Shown here: positions 45,823-57,824 of the stretch, piece by piece | Layout: each line of letters starts with the position of its first letter | Numbering within the stretch: position 1 is the stretch's first letter | NCBI GenBank assembly: GCA_022829145.1 | Contig: CM040746.1 | Location: 6,069,184 to 6,133,183 of the forward strand | Source: Albula goreensis | Taxonomy: Eukaryota > Chordata > Actinopteri > Albuliformes > Albulidae | Reading direction: 5' to 3' | DNA length: 64,000 bases | Translations under genes and position numbers: made by a program | Notes under the pieces: model-generated | Databases searched by the model: none | Told to the model about the DNA's origin: nothing | The model's input: only the letters and a program-made list of their open reading frames with translations

Positions 45823-46159
45823 ACTATTGCTATCCAGTGTGCAGCACAGCTGATTTTCAGGAAGTCGAAGCAAAAGCAGAAGGCCCTGTGTTTGGGTGAG
45901 AGTCCTGCCATAAACGCAGCCTGTCCTTGAGACTGCATAGCACAGCTATAAACAAAGTGGCCACCATCCAAATGATTAATCTTACAAAGCAGCATGGCCT
46001 CCATGCAACAAGAGCAGATTAAAAGACCTCCACAGCAAAACCTCTGCTTGCCCTATTCATCTAGTACATACTGTGGAAAGGTAACCATTTTTGTTTGCCT
46101 TTTGGAGTATAAAACCATAGCACAACTCCCAATTAAGTCATATTTGTTGAAGTGAAAGC

Positions 46160-46840
46160 TGTTTTTTTCATTGTTATTATTATTATTGTTGTTATTATTA
46201 TTATTATTAGTAGTAGTGGTAGTAGTAGTAGTAGCTGTTGTAGCAGTGGCAGTAGCTGTAGCTGTAGTAGCAGTGGCAGTAGCAGTGGCAGTAGCTGTAG
46301 TAGCAGTAGCGGTAGTAGCAGTAGTAGCTGTAGTAGCAGTAGCAGTGGCAGTAGCTGTAGCAGTAGTAACAGCAGCAGTAGCAGTAGCAGCAGTAGCTGT
46401 AGTAGCAGTAGTGGTAGTAGCAGTAGTAGCTGTAGTAGCAGTAGCAGTGGCAGTAGCTGTAGCAGTAGTAGCAGCAGCAGTAGCAGTAGCAGCAGTAGCT
46501 GTAGTAGCAGTAGCAGTAGTGGTAGTAGCAGTGGTAGTAGCAGTAGTAGCTGTAGTAGCAGTGGCAGTAGCTGTAGCAGTAGTAACAGCAGCAGTAGCAG
46601 TAGCAGCAGTAGCTGTAGTAGCAGTAGCAGTAGTGGTAGTAGCAGTAGTAGCTGTAGTAGCAGTGGCAGTAGCTGTAGCAGTAGTGGTAGTAGCAGTAGT
46701 AGCTGTAGTAGCAGTAGCAGTGGCAGCAACAGTGGCAGTAGTAATAGCAGTAGCTGTAGTGGCAGTAGCAGTAGCAGTAGCAGTAGCAGTAGTAGCAGCA
46801 GTAGCAGTAGCAGCAGTAGCAGTAGCAGTAGTAATGCTAG
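46160..46840. repeat. Composite trinucleotide array (AGT/AGC/AGG family) with higher-order units
   Basis: About 680 bases of GTAGTAGCAGTAGC-type triplets preceded by ATT triplets. A block GTGGCAGTAGCTGTAGCAGT recurs near 46345, 46447, 46560 and 46662, so triplets are nested in units of about 102-113 bases. Poly-Ser, Val/Ala, Thr/Ala and Leu ORFs here are artefacts. Confidence 0.95.
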
Positions 46841-48376
46841 CAGACATGTTACATGAGGACCCACATTCTTGCAATTTCACAGAAGTGATCTGCAGGCAGC
46901 CCTCCATGTACTTTAGTCTGCTTTTGCCCTGATATTTATGAGTCAAACGATATGCTAAACACAAAGATAGTATTTCTGAAAATAGCCTTAAAATAACCTT
47001 AAGCCCTGAATAACTGTCATGCAGCATATTTAATGTGACCCTTTGGTGTGGTGACTGACCTTTGTCAGGTCATGGTTCAGAAAGTAAATGGTTTTCTCCT
47101 GTGGTCAACAAATATTATATAATATTTATGTAATCTTTTACAATATTTTGCTTGCAAATATAAATACATGTCAGGTTCAGTGTTATTCTCCAGATTTAAA
47201 AATGCAAATAGTCACTTAATCACTCTGCAAATATTCATGTTCATGTTTTGCAACCCATGAGACTAAACAGTTCAGCGTTTCAGGCAGAAATGTTTGAGCG
47301 GTTCAAAGGGATTGTAGGCTAACAGTCCTGGAATCGGAGGCTTGCCTGTTTTGATTTTAAAACTGGGATACCTTTCTGATTTACACGCATTAAAAAGAAT
47401 GTAGCCTCCATTCAACTCACACAACCCTGGCAGAGGCCGAGCAGAGCTCATTGTCTCAAGTTCAGGATCTAAAATTAACGTACAGCAGGAGAAAAGCATG
47501 CGCTGCAAATTTGCTTCAAATGACCCATAAATCTACAGCACATCTATAGGGAGTCTGTGGCCTGGTGGACACAGCAGGGCTGTGCAGACGGGAACAGTGT
47601 GTTCTTTCCTGCCTCTGCAGATGCCTGTTCTCCAGCGTTAGGACCTCCCTTTCCCCCCACTCTCCGTCCCTCTCCCCCACGCGCGGGGCAGAAAGGGCGC
47701 GGTGTGCTGAGACACACCAGTACAGTAAACACTCACTCACCTCTATGGACACGGTCTCTTCAGTCTGGAATGGGAACGTGCACCCCTGCCTCAGGTTCAA
47801 CCTTATGTGTCACAGAGCCATGCAGACAAAGGGAATCACCATGCACAACATACAACATACAGGATGAATACAGGAAGAGCATGTATGAAAGTTAAAGTCA
47901 GAGTTAATATTTGCCAGGTTATGGAGCATGTTGGGCGTGGAGACATGCACCACTCTGGTTTTGGGGATCACTCCTTTCTGATCGAACCTTCTGCATAAGG
48001 TAATGCATTTTCACTACATGAAAATATATTTGTTGCAACTGAAAAACAAACCCAATGTCTGTGTGTGTGTATGTGTGAGGAATCTTACACACACACACAG
48101 ACAGGAGAGGAGACGCAGATTATAATAAGTCACCCAGAGACCCCCAGTGGTGCCCATCAACCCCCCTGCATGTGCAGCTCCTACGTGCAGTGTTCCCATC
48201 TTGCACCCGCACAGTCTGTGTTCTCCAGTGGATCAGCATTCCACCATGTGCATGGGGTTCCTGTCCACTCAGAATGTTTTTTTTGTAGCTGTTACATAAC
48301 AGAGGGGAAGCGGGTGTGTCTTGGTGCAGCTGTTTTCTGTCTAGCCGAGAACAGCTTAAATTGGATCCCAAGCATG

Positions 48377-48594
48377 TAGTTGAGTGTGAGCCCCAGGTCT
48401 GAGAGCAGGCCTGTCATTGGCTCCTGTAGTTGAGTTTGAGCTCCAGGTCTGAGAGCAGGCCTGTCATTGGCTCCTGTAGTTGAGTGTGAGCTCCAGGTCT
48501 GAGATCAGGCCTGTCATTGGTTCCTGTAGTTCAGTGTGAGCTGCAGGTCTGAGAGCAGGCATGTCATTGGCTCCTGTAGTTGAGTGCGAGGCCA
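48377..48594. repeat. 50-bp tandem repeat, about 4.5 copies
   Basis: Unit GTAGTTGAGTGTGAGCTCCA plus GGTCTGAGAGCAGGCCTGTC and ATTGGCTCCT. Confidence 0.95.
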
Positions 48595-50118
48595 ATGGAT
48601 CTTGGGCCCGGTAGAGAACAGCTGGATCTCTGTGTTGCCACTCTATTCTTACTCTTTTTATTCTTTTAAATAACACTTTGCATGCTTCCTTTAAATAACA
48701 CTTTGTATGTATTTCAGATGTCCCTATAGGCTGAGGAGTTTAGTGGGCTCACTCCCATTTTCCTCCCTGTGGAGGTGTGGGCCTCTTGCCGACAGCCAAT
48801 AGTAGTGCTGTTTGGATTCAATTTCAGCCGTAGAACTCAAAAATGCACCACTAACAAGAAGCAATTCTCTGTACCCGACCCAATGGAACAGAGTTTTAAA
48901 CACAGACACGAATGTAGCTGCCAAGATGTTACCTGACAGACTGTTACAGAGTCTAGGAGCCTGCAGAGTGAATGCAAGATCTCCTTGACTAAAGAATTCT
49001 TAGCACTGCTTTCGTTCTTAGTAGTTCTCACCTGCAAAGAGGAACTTCTGTCCATTGTTAGTACTTTATTTCTCTTCAGAATGAGAGTCCATCTCTTAAA
49101 AAGAAAGGATCTGAGATCTCTGCACATGGTCAAACTCTGATGCCACCACTGCACACTGAGAACATCAGCTGTTGGATTTAAAAGTTATCAGCAGGTCATA
49201 GGCTGATCATGTAAGGAGGTCACCACAAGTCAAACCAGACAGTCAAAGTATAATGGCAATGAAAGAACTGGAGCAATTTCAGAGCGATAGTTTTAATGAC
49301 ATGGTTGCGGCTGTGTGAGACGATGTTCAGGCTGATATGGCAGGCCAGCAATAGCTTTATTGGCTGGGTGAGATAAAGGCAGCTGGCATGATTGCGTGGC
49401 ACTGAGAGACAGGTAGGCGCTCTGACTGCGGTTATGATTGTCTTTGGGATCTTTTCCATGGGTTTCCGTGGCAGTGAAGAGATGATCCCACATTGGAGAA
49501 CCGCTTATTAATACCAGGGAAGGTTTATTTAGCAACTGGTGACAAAGTCCTCTCACCATGCCGCTCTGTGGGAAATGATATGTGAGATATTACACGCTCG
49601 CACTGAAATCTCACCGGCCTAAACTTATCCATGGCAACAAATAGCATGTGTATTTTTAGGGTGTGCCAGCATGGCGTTTGCTCACAGCTAATGTGTTGTC
49701 AGAGTTGAAGTTAACATTCTACCTATGTAAATGAATGATGATGTGTATACATATATGTTAATGACACTGACCACTGAGTATTTGGCATGACATTTTCTTC
49801 AAAACTGCATCTGAAAAAACTTCAAAACTTCTTATCTTTCTAAAGATATGATCATGCATTTTGTTAAAGAAAAACAATGCATTCGGCATTTTCTAAATAA
49901 TAGTTTACTATCAAAATGAATAGTACTAATATATTTAAATAAAGAGATAAAAAGAGTAAAGTCGTGTAAATGTGGAAAACAAATTCTGAAATGTTCCTTT
50001 AAGTTCGGTTCCTTTGAGTCAAGCTGGTTGTTTGGTGAAGAGGAAATTGCTGAAAAGGAGAAGTTCATGAGCTGAAGAGCGTCAGAAGCAGCCGCGCGCC
50101 CCTGTGGTTGCACGAGAA

Positions 50119-50496
50119 ATGAAAAAGTTACATAATCACTGGGCACAGAAATACGAGCTCCTGAAACTTGAGCTCGCAGACAAAAAAGGAGGTCAGATTG
50201 TTGCCGAACTTTACGGAGGCGTACAATATCCTTTTCTTTTCTCACTTGTGAATCCCACAATTGTCCAGAAAACTAGCAGTTTTGTTAGTCTGGTCTCCCA
50301 GCAATGCCGAATGTTCCCTTTAGGCGAACAGAGCCCTTATGTATTCGAGCTAAAGGAACCTTGTGGCGAAGGGATTAGATGTTTCTCTGACGAGGTGCGG
50401 CTGGGATTAAGACGTGCGAGTCATGAACGATCGCCCCAGAAAAGGCTGAGTCAGCAGAGACAGCGGCTCCTTGAGCTTCTTAACACAGCATCATAG
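50119..50496 (+). CDS. Unrecognised intact ORF of 125 aa
   Basis: Single-exon frame MKKLHNHWAQKYELLKLELA..., ending in a basic, heptad-like stretch RLSQQRQRLLELLNTAS and TAG. The frame is open upstream to an in-frame TGA at 50068, so a start by splicing is possible; the ATG at 50119 has G at -3. The ORF has mixed hydrophobic and charged composition, no repeats and an un-depleted CpG content, unlike the low-complexity ORFs nearby. I do not recognise the family. It sits alone between mid1ip1 and bcorl1; no clear poly-A signal or promoter is seen. It could be a small gene, one exon of a larger gene, a retrocopy or chance. Confidence 0.35.
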   Translation: MKKLHNHWAQKYELLKLELADKKGGQIVAELYGGVQYPFLFSLVNPTIVQKTSSFVSLVSQQCRMFPLGEQSPYVFELKEPCGEGIRCFSDEVRLGLRRASHERSPQKRLSQQRQRLLELLNTAS

Positions 50497-53400
50497 CTCA
50501 TGCATACGAACGTTTCCGCCTTGGCACTCAAGGGCAACCGCTAGCTGGCAGCAGCGACGGAACACAGAAGCGCAGAATACTTAATGCATATTTGTAGACT
50601 GTTAAAGCACAGCCAGTTTTGATCCAGATATAATACAAATTTATTTGATGTCAGAATTCTCTCATGCTCTGTCTTACAGATAAGATACCTTTCGGTGAAG
50701 GAAGGCCCTGTCTGAGTTTTGATTCCACACCAGCCTCTGCTCTTACTTACCTGATTAGGCCACTAATTTTTTGCAATTTGACATTTTAAGAAAATGTATT
50801 TATAACTTTATGAATAATGGTTGAACACAGTTTTTGCATTCCGTCGTTTGCATTGGTATAGTTTAGCAGTGAGTGGGTGCTGGCATGCACCTCCAGGGTG
50901 AATTGTGGAAACTGGAACCCTTCATGGACACTGGCTGTCTCAGACACAGGATGGCCGGTCCGTGGGGTGGAACAAGGCACAGCAGTACTGATAAAGATCA
51001 GACTGCTGGCACATGGGCAGTCTGGTCTGCCAGGGATGTCTGTAATGGAACTAGACATAGTTCAGTCTCTCTTGGTCTGTGATCTTTGGTCTCTGTGTCA
51101 CTTTGTGCTCGAGACGTGTGCAAGATCTGACCTACGCTGGAGTGCATCTTCATGAAACTCAGCGAGCCAATGGAAACTTGGCCTCATTTCACAGCAATGA
51201 ACTCATCAGCCAATCCCCATGCAGGAAATTAGGGGGCTTGGTGATGGGGCAGTTCTGAAACATGAGCCCCGAAACGCTGCCTCATCGCTAGGATTTTAAC
51301 AGGACAGCTGAGCAACTACTTCAATTAATGAAGAAAAGGCAGTGCTGCACTCTTTCCATAACGTTTTCAGAGTGAAATGGTTCCATAGGAATTTAATCCA
51401 CTGAGAAAGACTGCAGTATGAATTTGCTTCACCTAAGGCAAATGTATTTTTTTAGTGACAGTAGTAGTTATCTGTTGTTGTGCCGGAGCTAAATTAAAAG
51501 CACTTTAAGTCCCATGGTTAATTAATCAATTTCCCCAAATACAGTATCCCATGCTCTGATCCTGGAGAGCCACAGACTCTGCCGCTTTTGTTCCCACCAT
51601 CTCAGTTGTGTCACGAGATTGGCCGTTGCCCCAGACAATAGCATGGGGTTTTTCTAAAATCAGAGCCAATATATAAAAAACAGTGTTTATTTGATGTCAA
51701 GCTTGACAATATCCACATACTTAAGTTCATGTAAGCAGTTACAATTTCATTTCACAATCATTTAAAAACATTTTCTTTAGAAAGGCTACAAAGATTTCTA
51801 TGCTATTTTACAAATGGTTGCCAAAAAAAAACCCTTCCCCCTGAGACAGCACACCTGTCGGTAGGCAGGCCCACAATCACTCACATGTTAACATTCCATT
51901 CAATTAATCAATTTCAGGTGAGACTTAAGGCTGGCAACTGATTACATTCTCAAATTGACAAAAAAATGCACCTGGCACACATTTAACAAGCAAAGCTCCA
52001 CAGCCATTTAAACAGTGAAGGCTACTCCTTCATAAGTTGGTTGAGACCCAAGAAACCAGGGTGGTGTACCATGAGATGGGACCACTGGCTGTCTGGTTAA
52101 CTTTGCTAAATATTCTGAGGACAATTAGGCTTTTCTGTTAACGAAACTAGCTTTTAATTAAATGTGTTTTTTTTTTTTTAAAAGTTAATTACTATCTGTC
52201 TGTGAATTATAACATCCTCTTAAATGCTTTTACTTAAGCATATTTATCCAAGTTAACTGGTTAACTACATGAGTCAGCTTTGCGGTATACCGCACCGGTC
52301 ATGTATGTTACCAATAAAATCAGCTTCTTTAATTGACCAGTTCTGAGTAACAGTGAAAACAGCATGCCCTGTTTTTCTGCTAGTCCAGGTTTATGGACCT
52401 CTGCTCCCTAATCAGTAGTCCAACTTAACATGACCTCATGTGGCACCCTGTTTGTCTCTCCATAGCACAAACAACAATAATCCTGAACACGGAAGTAAAA
52501 GTGTACACTCCTACAGCACCTGGGTACTAACCAATCCAAGAAGCTGTTTCACTGGTACAGGAACCAATGAGGAGCCCTTGGTTTATGCAATTCCCAAATC
52601 ACAGAGCGCCATCATGTGGGACTGACCCAAGCTCTCTTTTGAGGTAACTGACTCAAACAGGTGTTCCACTGTCACTGTTTTCCAGGAACGCTGCTGCTTA
52701 AGTTATTTGTTTGTTGTGCTCACAAGCCGGCGACATTGCAAGATATCTTGTAATATGATGTCAGACGGAGAAGCCTTTGATTTTAAATCATCTTCCAAAA
52801 TGATTTAGATGCTGTCACCCAGGATAAAACAAGACAAAACAGCTTTTGAGCAGCACTTTCAGAGAGAAATTTAATCTCAAATAATCCGTGAAGCCTTTTC
52901 TATGTCCTTTATCCCTTCTCCATGTATCCATTTACAAACTTCAAAAGACGTGAGTGAAAATCAACCCTCCTCCAGTCCCTGGTTAGACACTTGTTCCAAA
53001 TGAATGGGCCTGATTTCAGAGACAAGGCCTGGGGCTTCTTTTCAGGCAGACACAGACAGGAAGACTGGTCGCAGGTACAGACTGGTCCCTAAAGAGCCAC
53101 AGTCAGCAAGTGAGAGCCTGGCAGACACAGTCACCACCCAGTCACCTCACAACCACGGCACCACTTTATGCAGGGGTGGCAAATATGTAATGTAATGTTG
53201 GCTTCTCACCTGTTTTCTGGATGGTTTATACACCTGCAGCACCTGCAAAGTAACCTATAGTTCCATCAATTTCACGTCAGTCAGTGATGAGCAAAAGTAA
53301 ACGAAATGATTTTGTTACAAAGCAGTTCCTACATAACTGTATATATAACCCGCAATTGCAATGGGAAACAGGGAATGGATCCTTATGATTGGCCTGTGTT

Positions 53401-54044
53401 CTGGCTTCCAAGCAGGCAGAATAAACTGGAATACGTTGTTTTGCAATCGCACAGGACGTATAAACGGGTCAGAAGTGAGAAACCTGCATTAAAAATGTAA
53501 CGCACGCTATGTTTAATACGCATTTATCGAAGTACTTTCCCTCTGCGTCGGCTATGGTCGGGCAATACTTCCAACGACTGGGGGTTTCCTCTGGTCAGGC
53601 CACGACCATGAGATGCCAGGTATGATCACGCCGACAGCCCGTGGAGTTTCCCAGCAGACAGGGTAAACAGGGAGCCGTAGAGGGGTGTCGCATTACCGCA
53701 TTTCACACAAACCCACCTCTCATAGCAGAGGCTGAGAAACCGTCAAAGCGGCGAACAGCTGAGCACTCGTTCGCGCCCTCATTAGTAACGATGAGACGTG
53801 TTTGTAGAACACATAGTCCCACGCTGGCCAAAACAGCCTGAAGGAGGGTATGAGCAGTTTTATCGGAAACACCAACATATGACGCAATCACTGTTTATGA
53901 AATAGGAATTGAACTTTTGGATAAATAATTATGATTCAACTAACTGGCCTCTTAGCAGTTTAGTTGTCTGTTAATCCTCGACTCACTGATGTCCCACATA
54001 GCCTAATCAGTGACCATACAAGTCATAAATATACATATATATCC

Positions 54045-54101
<57 letters not shown>

Positions 54102-57100
54102 CATTAATTGTGGCCTAGCTGAATCTTGAATGAGGACGCTGAGTCTTCTACTGACCTGTGGAGTGTTGTGGTGTACGTGTAAGGGAACCATTCCAAACTG
54201 CGGATAAGTACGTGGCTCATGACACGTTCCTTTACTCCTGATAATGGTTATGAGCTGAGAGAGAGAGAGAGAGCGAGAGCTATCCGCGTGTGTTTCAATC
54301 TGTCAACGTTTGCCTTCACTACAGTCCACTACAGTTGATTCAGGAAGCCAACGAATCTCATTGTTTCTATGAACGTTGACAGGTTATGAGACTGTGAAAC
54401 ATTTAGTGTTCAGTCTAAGTTCTCGTGATTTCTGCGGGAGGAATAAACACTTGGCATGATACTGCAGTCTTACTGTAACTGACTTGATCCACGTCAGGTA
54501 GATAAATTACAAAATAATAAAATAAACGAATGGTATAGGCTAGGTCAAAGTATCTTAAGTTTAGAATACTGTAATTGGGATTTTCCGAAAAACCGGCAAA
54601 ACAAAGGTGTTAATAAAACATGGGCCTTCTGGCGATGAAATATCTACTGTAATGGTGATCATATTTCCCCATACATAATGATGCAGTTATAGGCATCGGT
54701 ACATCTGTTACCACAGCGAAGCAACTGTCTAAACATAAAACAGGAAAAAAATCAATGTATATATATCAAGCATCATTAGCTGGCATCATAGAGATGCAAA
54801 TAAAAGATAACCTGGCTTAAGTGAGCAATATCTAAGGGGAAAGGGTGTCCGCAGCTGTTGACTCGCCTCATTACGAATGGCTTTCGCCCCTTAGCGGACA
54901 CACCCACCTTCGACCAGCAGCTAGGTTAAGCGCTGACCCGCCTCAAGTTCTTAATTTTTACTGTTCCCCTCATGTACTTTCAATGACCATTGTAAAGCAT
55001 TCAACTGCTGTCCGTTTATTAGGGACGAGAAGAAAAAGAATAGTTCTGTGGCTAAGAAAGAACCTTTTAAAATGACCGATATCAGGAAGGAAATTTAAAA
55101 TTCCACAACACATTTTTTGGTTATTTTTTATAGGCCCGTTTAGGCTTTCCGGACATTTCTTAATCAAACACTTAAGACTTCTTTCAGGGGACCGGCATCC
55201 CATGTTGGAAAAGGAGGCGCAACTGAAATGGTTCTGGTCACAGTTATTGATTAGATCAGTTAAATCATTATTAATTAAGCGGTTCCCCCACTTCGCTAAA
55301 TGTTTCTGCAATAACAGCTGCAGAGCCATACATTCCGAGAATTACACCAGAACAATATACATTAAATGCCATTTTTTCCATTGGTTTTATAGAATAAAAT
55401 AATATATGATCCGCATCAAAGTAGCGTTTGGGTACTACCTAGCCGTAAATGTGGTGTTTAGAGTCTTTACTCCACGATACAGTGGTAATTCCCGAACACA
55501 GGTTAGCCAGCAATTCCTGAAACTTCCAGTGTAATAAAACTTTGATCGCTGTACACATTGTGAAATAGCTTGAAATAAACGACACAAATGATGCATTTTT
55601 ATATAAAGCAATTTATACAGATAAATCGTTCAACTGAACACCTCAAGACAAGACTTCACAATCATGCTTTATTGGATTTAGTCTTCTTTCTTTTTATGAT
55701 AAGGATTAAATAAAAGGATACCTTCTACTTTGTCAGAGCGGCAGAGCTCTCACGAGCGGCAATTTGTCCAAAAGTCCTCCTCGGGCGTTCTGTTGTATTC
55801 CATCCCATAATTCCTCCACAGGAAGGAAGTGCTACAACTCTTTCACTACATTTCTGTGTCTCTTCATTTTAAATTATCATTGGAGATTAAAACAAAACAC
55901 TGATTGTCAACACAAAAATCTAGTTTAGCACCAGTACATTAAAACTGTACTTTTGCATGTTAAAATACTATACGCAAGGAGGGAAAGATAACGAGACAAC
56001 TCTCAACCAAGTAACTATAAACACATTTCAAAATGAAGCACAAAACATTCAAAATCAGTCTCATTAAATCATGTTTGTCAGAACTGTGAAAAGGTCAAAT
56101 ATATTATTTAATTCTTATCTAATTTCACCAAATTAATCAAGGACATCAACTGAACAGTGTAAACACAAATAAACTTCCCACCGGACTTGACTGAAATCAT
56201 AGAGGCGTGAGAATGAGAAGGCGCGAAGTGAATGGAGGGTCTTAGACAGGTCGAACTGGAAAATAATTCTTATTTTCTTTGTCGCAATTGTTTGGGAAGA
56301 AACCATTCTGTCTATTTTTGGGGGTGGGTTTTCCTGAAAAGTTTCCCTATAGTCAGGAAAAGAAGTCTTCAGCTATCAGACAAGGGATTCATCCTCTGTG
56401 GGACCCAATGAATAGAAGATACTGCAGTCAGAAAACCTGCGTATGTGCAAAATCAAAATGTTTATGAACCTAAAAGCATACCATGACACCACGACAGTAT
56501 GACAGCGTGGGGGGTGGGGGTGGCATGTCAGACAGTATAAGGGCATACACAGGTGTTCAACATCAGGAGGCAGACCATATATTCGCATATTTACTCTTTT
56601 TTGGTTATCACAGTCAAATATCATCTCTCTTTCTTTTCAACACAGCATTTGGGACAGGTCTTCCAAAGTTGAATTGATGCAATCACAGGTGAGTGACATG
56701 TAAAAGGGCTTCCAACTGTACAGGAAGGTGGTGAGAGGGCATGTCCTGACTCAGTGGCAAATGTGGGTGAGCGGCAGGCCATGCAGGTCTCCATAGGCCC
56801 CGACTGCGAATGTGAGCTGAGGACCCATCCGGCCCCTGGCCCTCCAGATACAGTCAGCTGAGCATAAGCCTCTTAGCTGCACGCTAACAAGAGTTCACCA
56901 AGATAAAAGACTCGGATTATCTCTTTCTGAAAACATTCAGTTTCGCTTGTAACTTAATACCCACAAATTCAAAACAACAACAACAAAAAAGGAAACCAAA
57001 CAAATAAACACCACACTAAATCAAAATTCGTCCCTCTCGCCATGTCGATAATACATTACAATCCACATGTGGTAACCCTGATGGCAAGATATACATATAC

Positions 57101-57142
57101 ATTTATATATACATATATGCATATAAAAAGTGTTTTAAAACA
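50497..57142. other. Gene-poor region before the bcorl1 3' end
   Basis: 6.6 kb, AT-rich, with an AAT run (54047) and a short GA run near 54260. No exon, RNA gene or mobile element could be supported. Confidence 0.5.
54047..54097. repeat. (AAT)n microsatellite
   Basis: About 17 AAT units. Confidence 0.97.
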
Positions 57143-57148
57143 TTTATT
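57143..57148 (-). terminator. bcorl1: Candidate polyadenylation signal, bcorl1
   Basis: TTTATT on the plus strand reads AATAAA on the minus strand, 286 bases after the bcorl1 stop. It is the first canonical hexamer met downstream. Confidence 0.4.
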
Positions 57149-57433
57149 GGATACTGAAAAATACGTACAGATTTAACCTGAAAGTTCAAATCCGACTGGG
57201 TCCACCCAATATTTCTCCACAAGATGGCGCCACAGCAGTCAGTTACAAGATGTTATTCACTCTTCACCATTAGGAAGCAACAGCTTGCATGTGATGCAAG
57301 TCCCATGAACACAATGAACACATCTAATGGCAATACTCTCCATCAAACCTGCGGGCTCTGGCCAAGAGGAACGGCGGTCGTGTTTCAGGCACCCTGCCAA
57401 ACACCACCGTCAAGCCCCCGGACCCATCCGCGC

Positions 57434-57824
57434 TCACCTCTCCTCCTTTCGGCTTGATCTGCTGGTCTTAGATGGGGGGGAGCCCGTCCTGGAACGGTTT
57501 TGGGCAGGTGAGGTAGGCCACCCCTCTGTGGGCCCGGAAGTGTCTGAGGGCTCCTCCTCCAGGAAGTGCAGAGAGGAACCCAGCAAGCTCTGCAGGTCCG
57601 ACACGCAGCGCACCAGCTCCACCTGGCCGTCCCCTTCCTCCTCCTCATCACCACCTGTGTGGGGAACCTCCGGGGGGGGAGTCACCTGACTGATAGACAC
57701 CTGCCTGCGCAGCTCCGCCCAGGAGATGCTCACCACCTCCAGGTGAGGGTACCTTGCACGGAATATCCGCGCTGACATCTTGAGGCGCTTCAGAACGTCT
57801 GACAGGAGGAACCAATTGCAAAAG
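57434..57824 (-). CDS. bcorl1: bcorl1 last exon: PUFD domain and C-terminal extension
   Basis: Begins in phase after a TTTTACAG acceptor, completing a glycine codon, and reads [20 protein letters not shown], with [19 protein letters not shown] following. It contains an acidic loop ([11 protein letters not shown]) and [18 protein letters not shown]. The human protein stops soon after the LLGS motif. Here about 45 more residues rich in Ser, Pro, Arg and Thr follow before TGA at 57436. Confidence 0.9.

Larger units (their letters stand above)
39581..50118. other. Gene-poor region after mid1ip1
   Basis: 10.5 kb holding the arrays at 42478, 43905, 45734, 46160 and 48377, a retroelement tail at 42255 and a small GGTTCTG repeat near 40840-40920. 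No convincing exon. Confidence 0.5.

Noticed and set aside
46053-47027. Poly-Thr/Ala, poly-Leu, poly-Ser and Val/Ala ORFs up to 324 aa
   Set aside because: Triplet-repeat artefacts open in several frames. The run of N is asparagine codons, not missing data.
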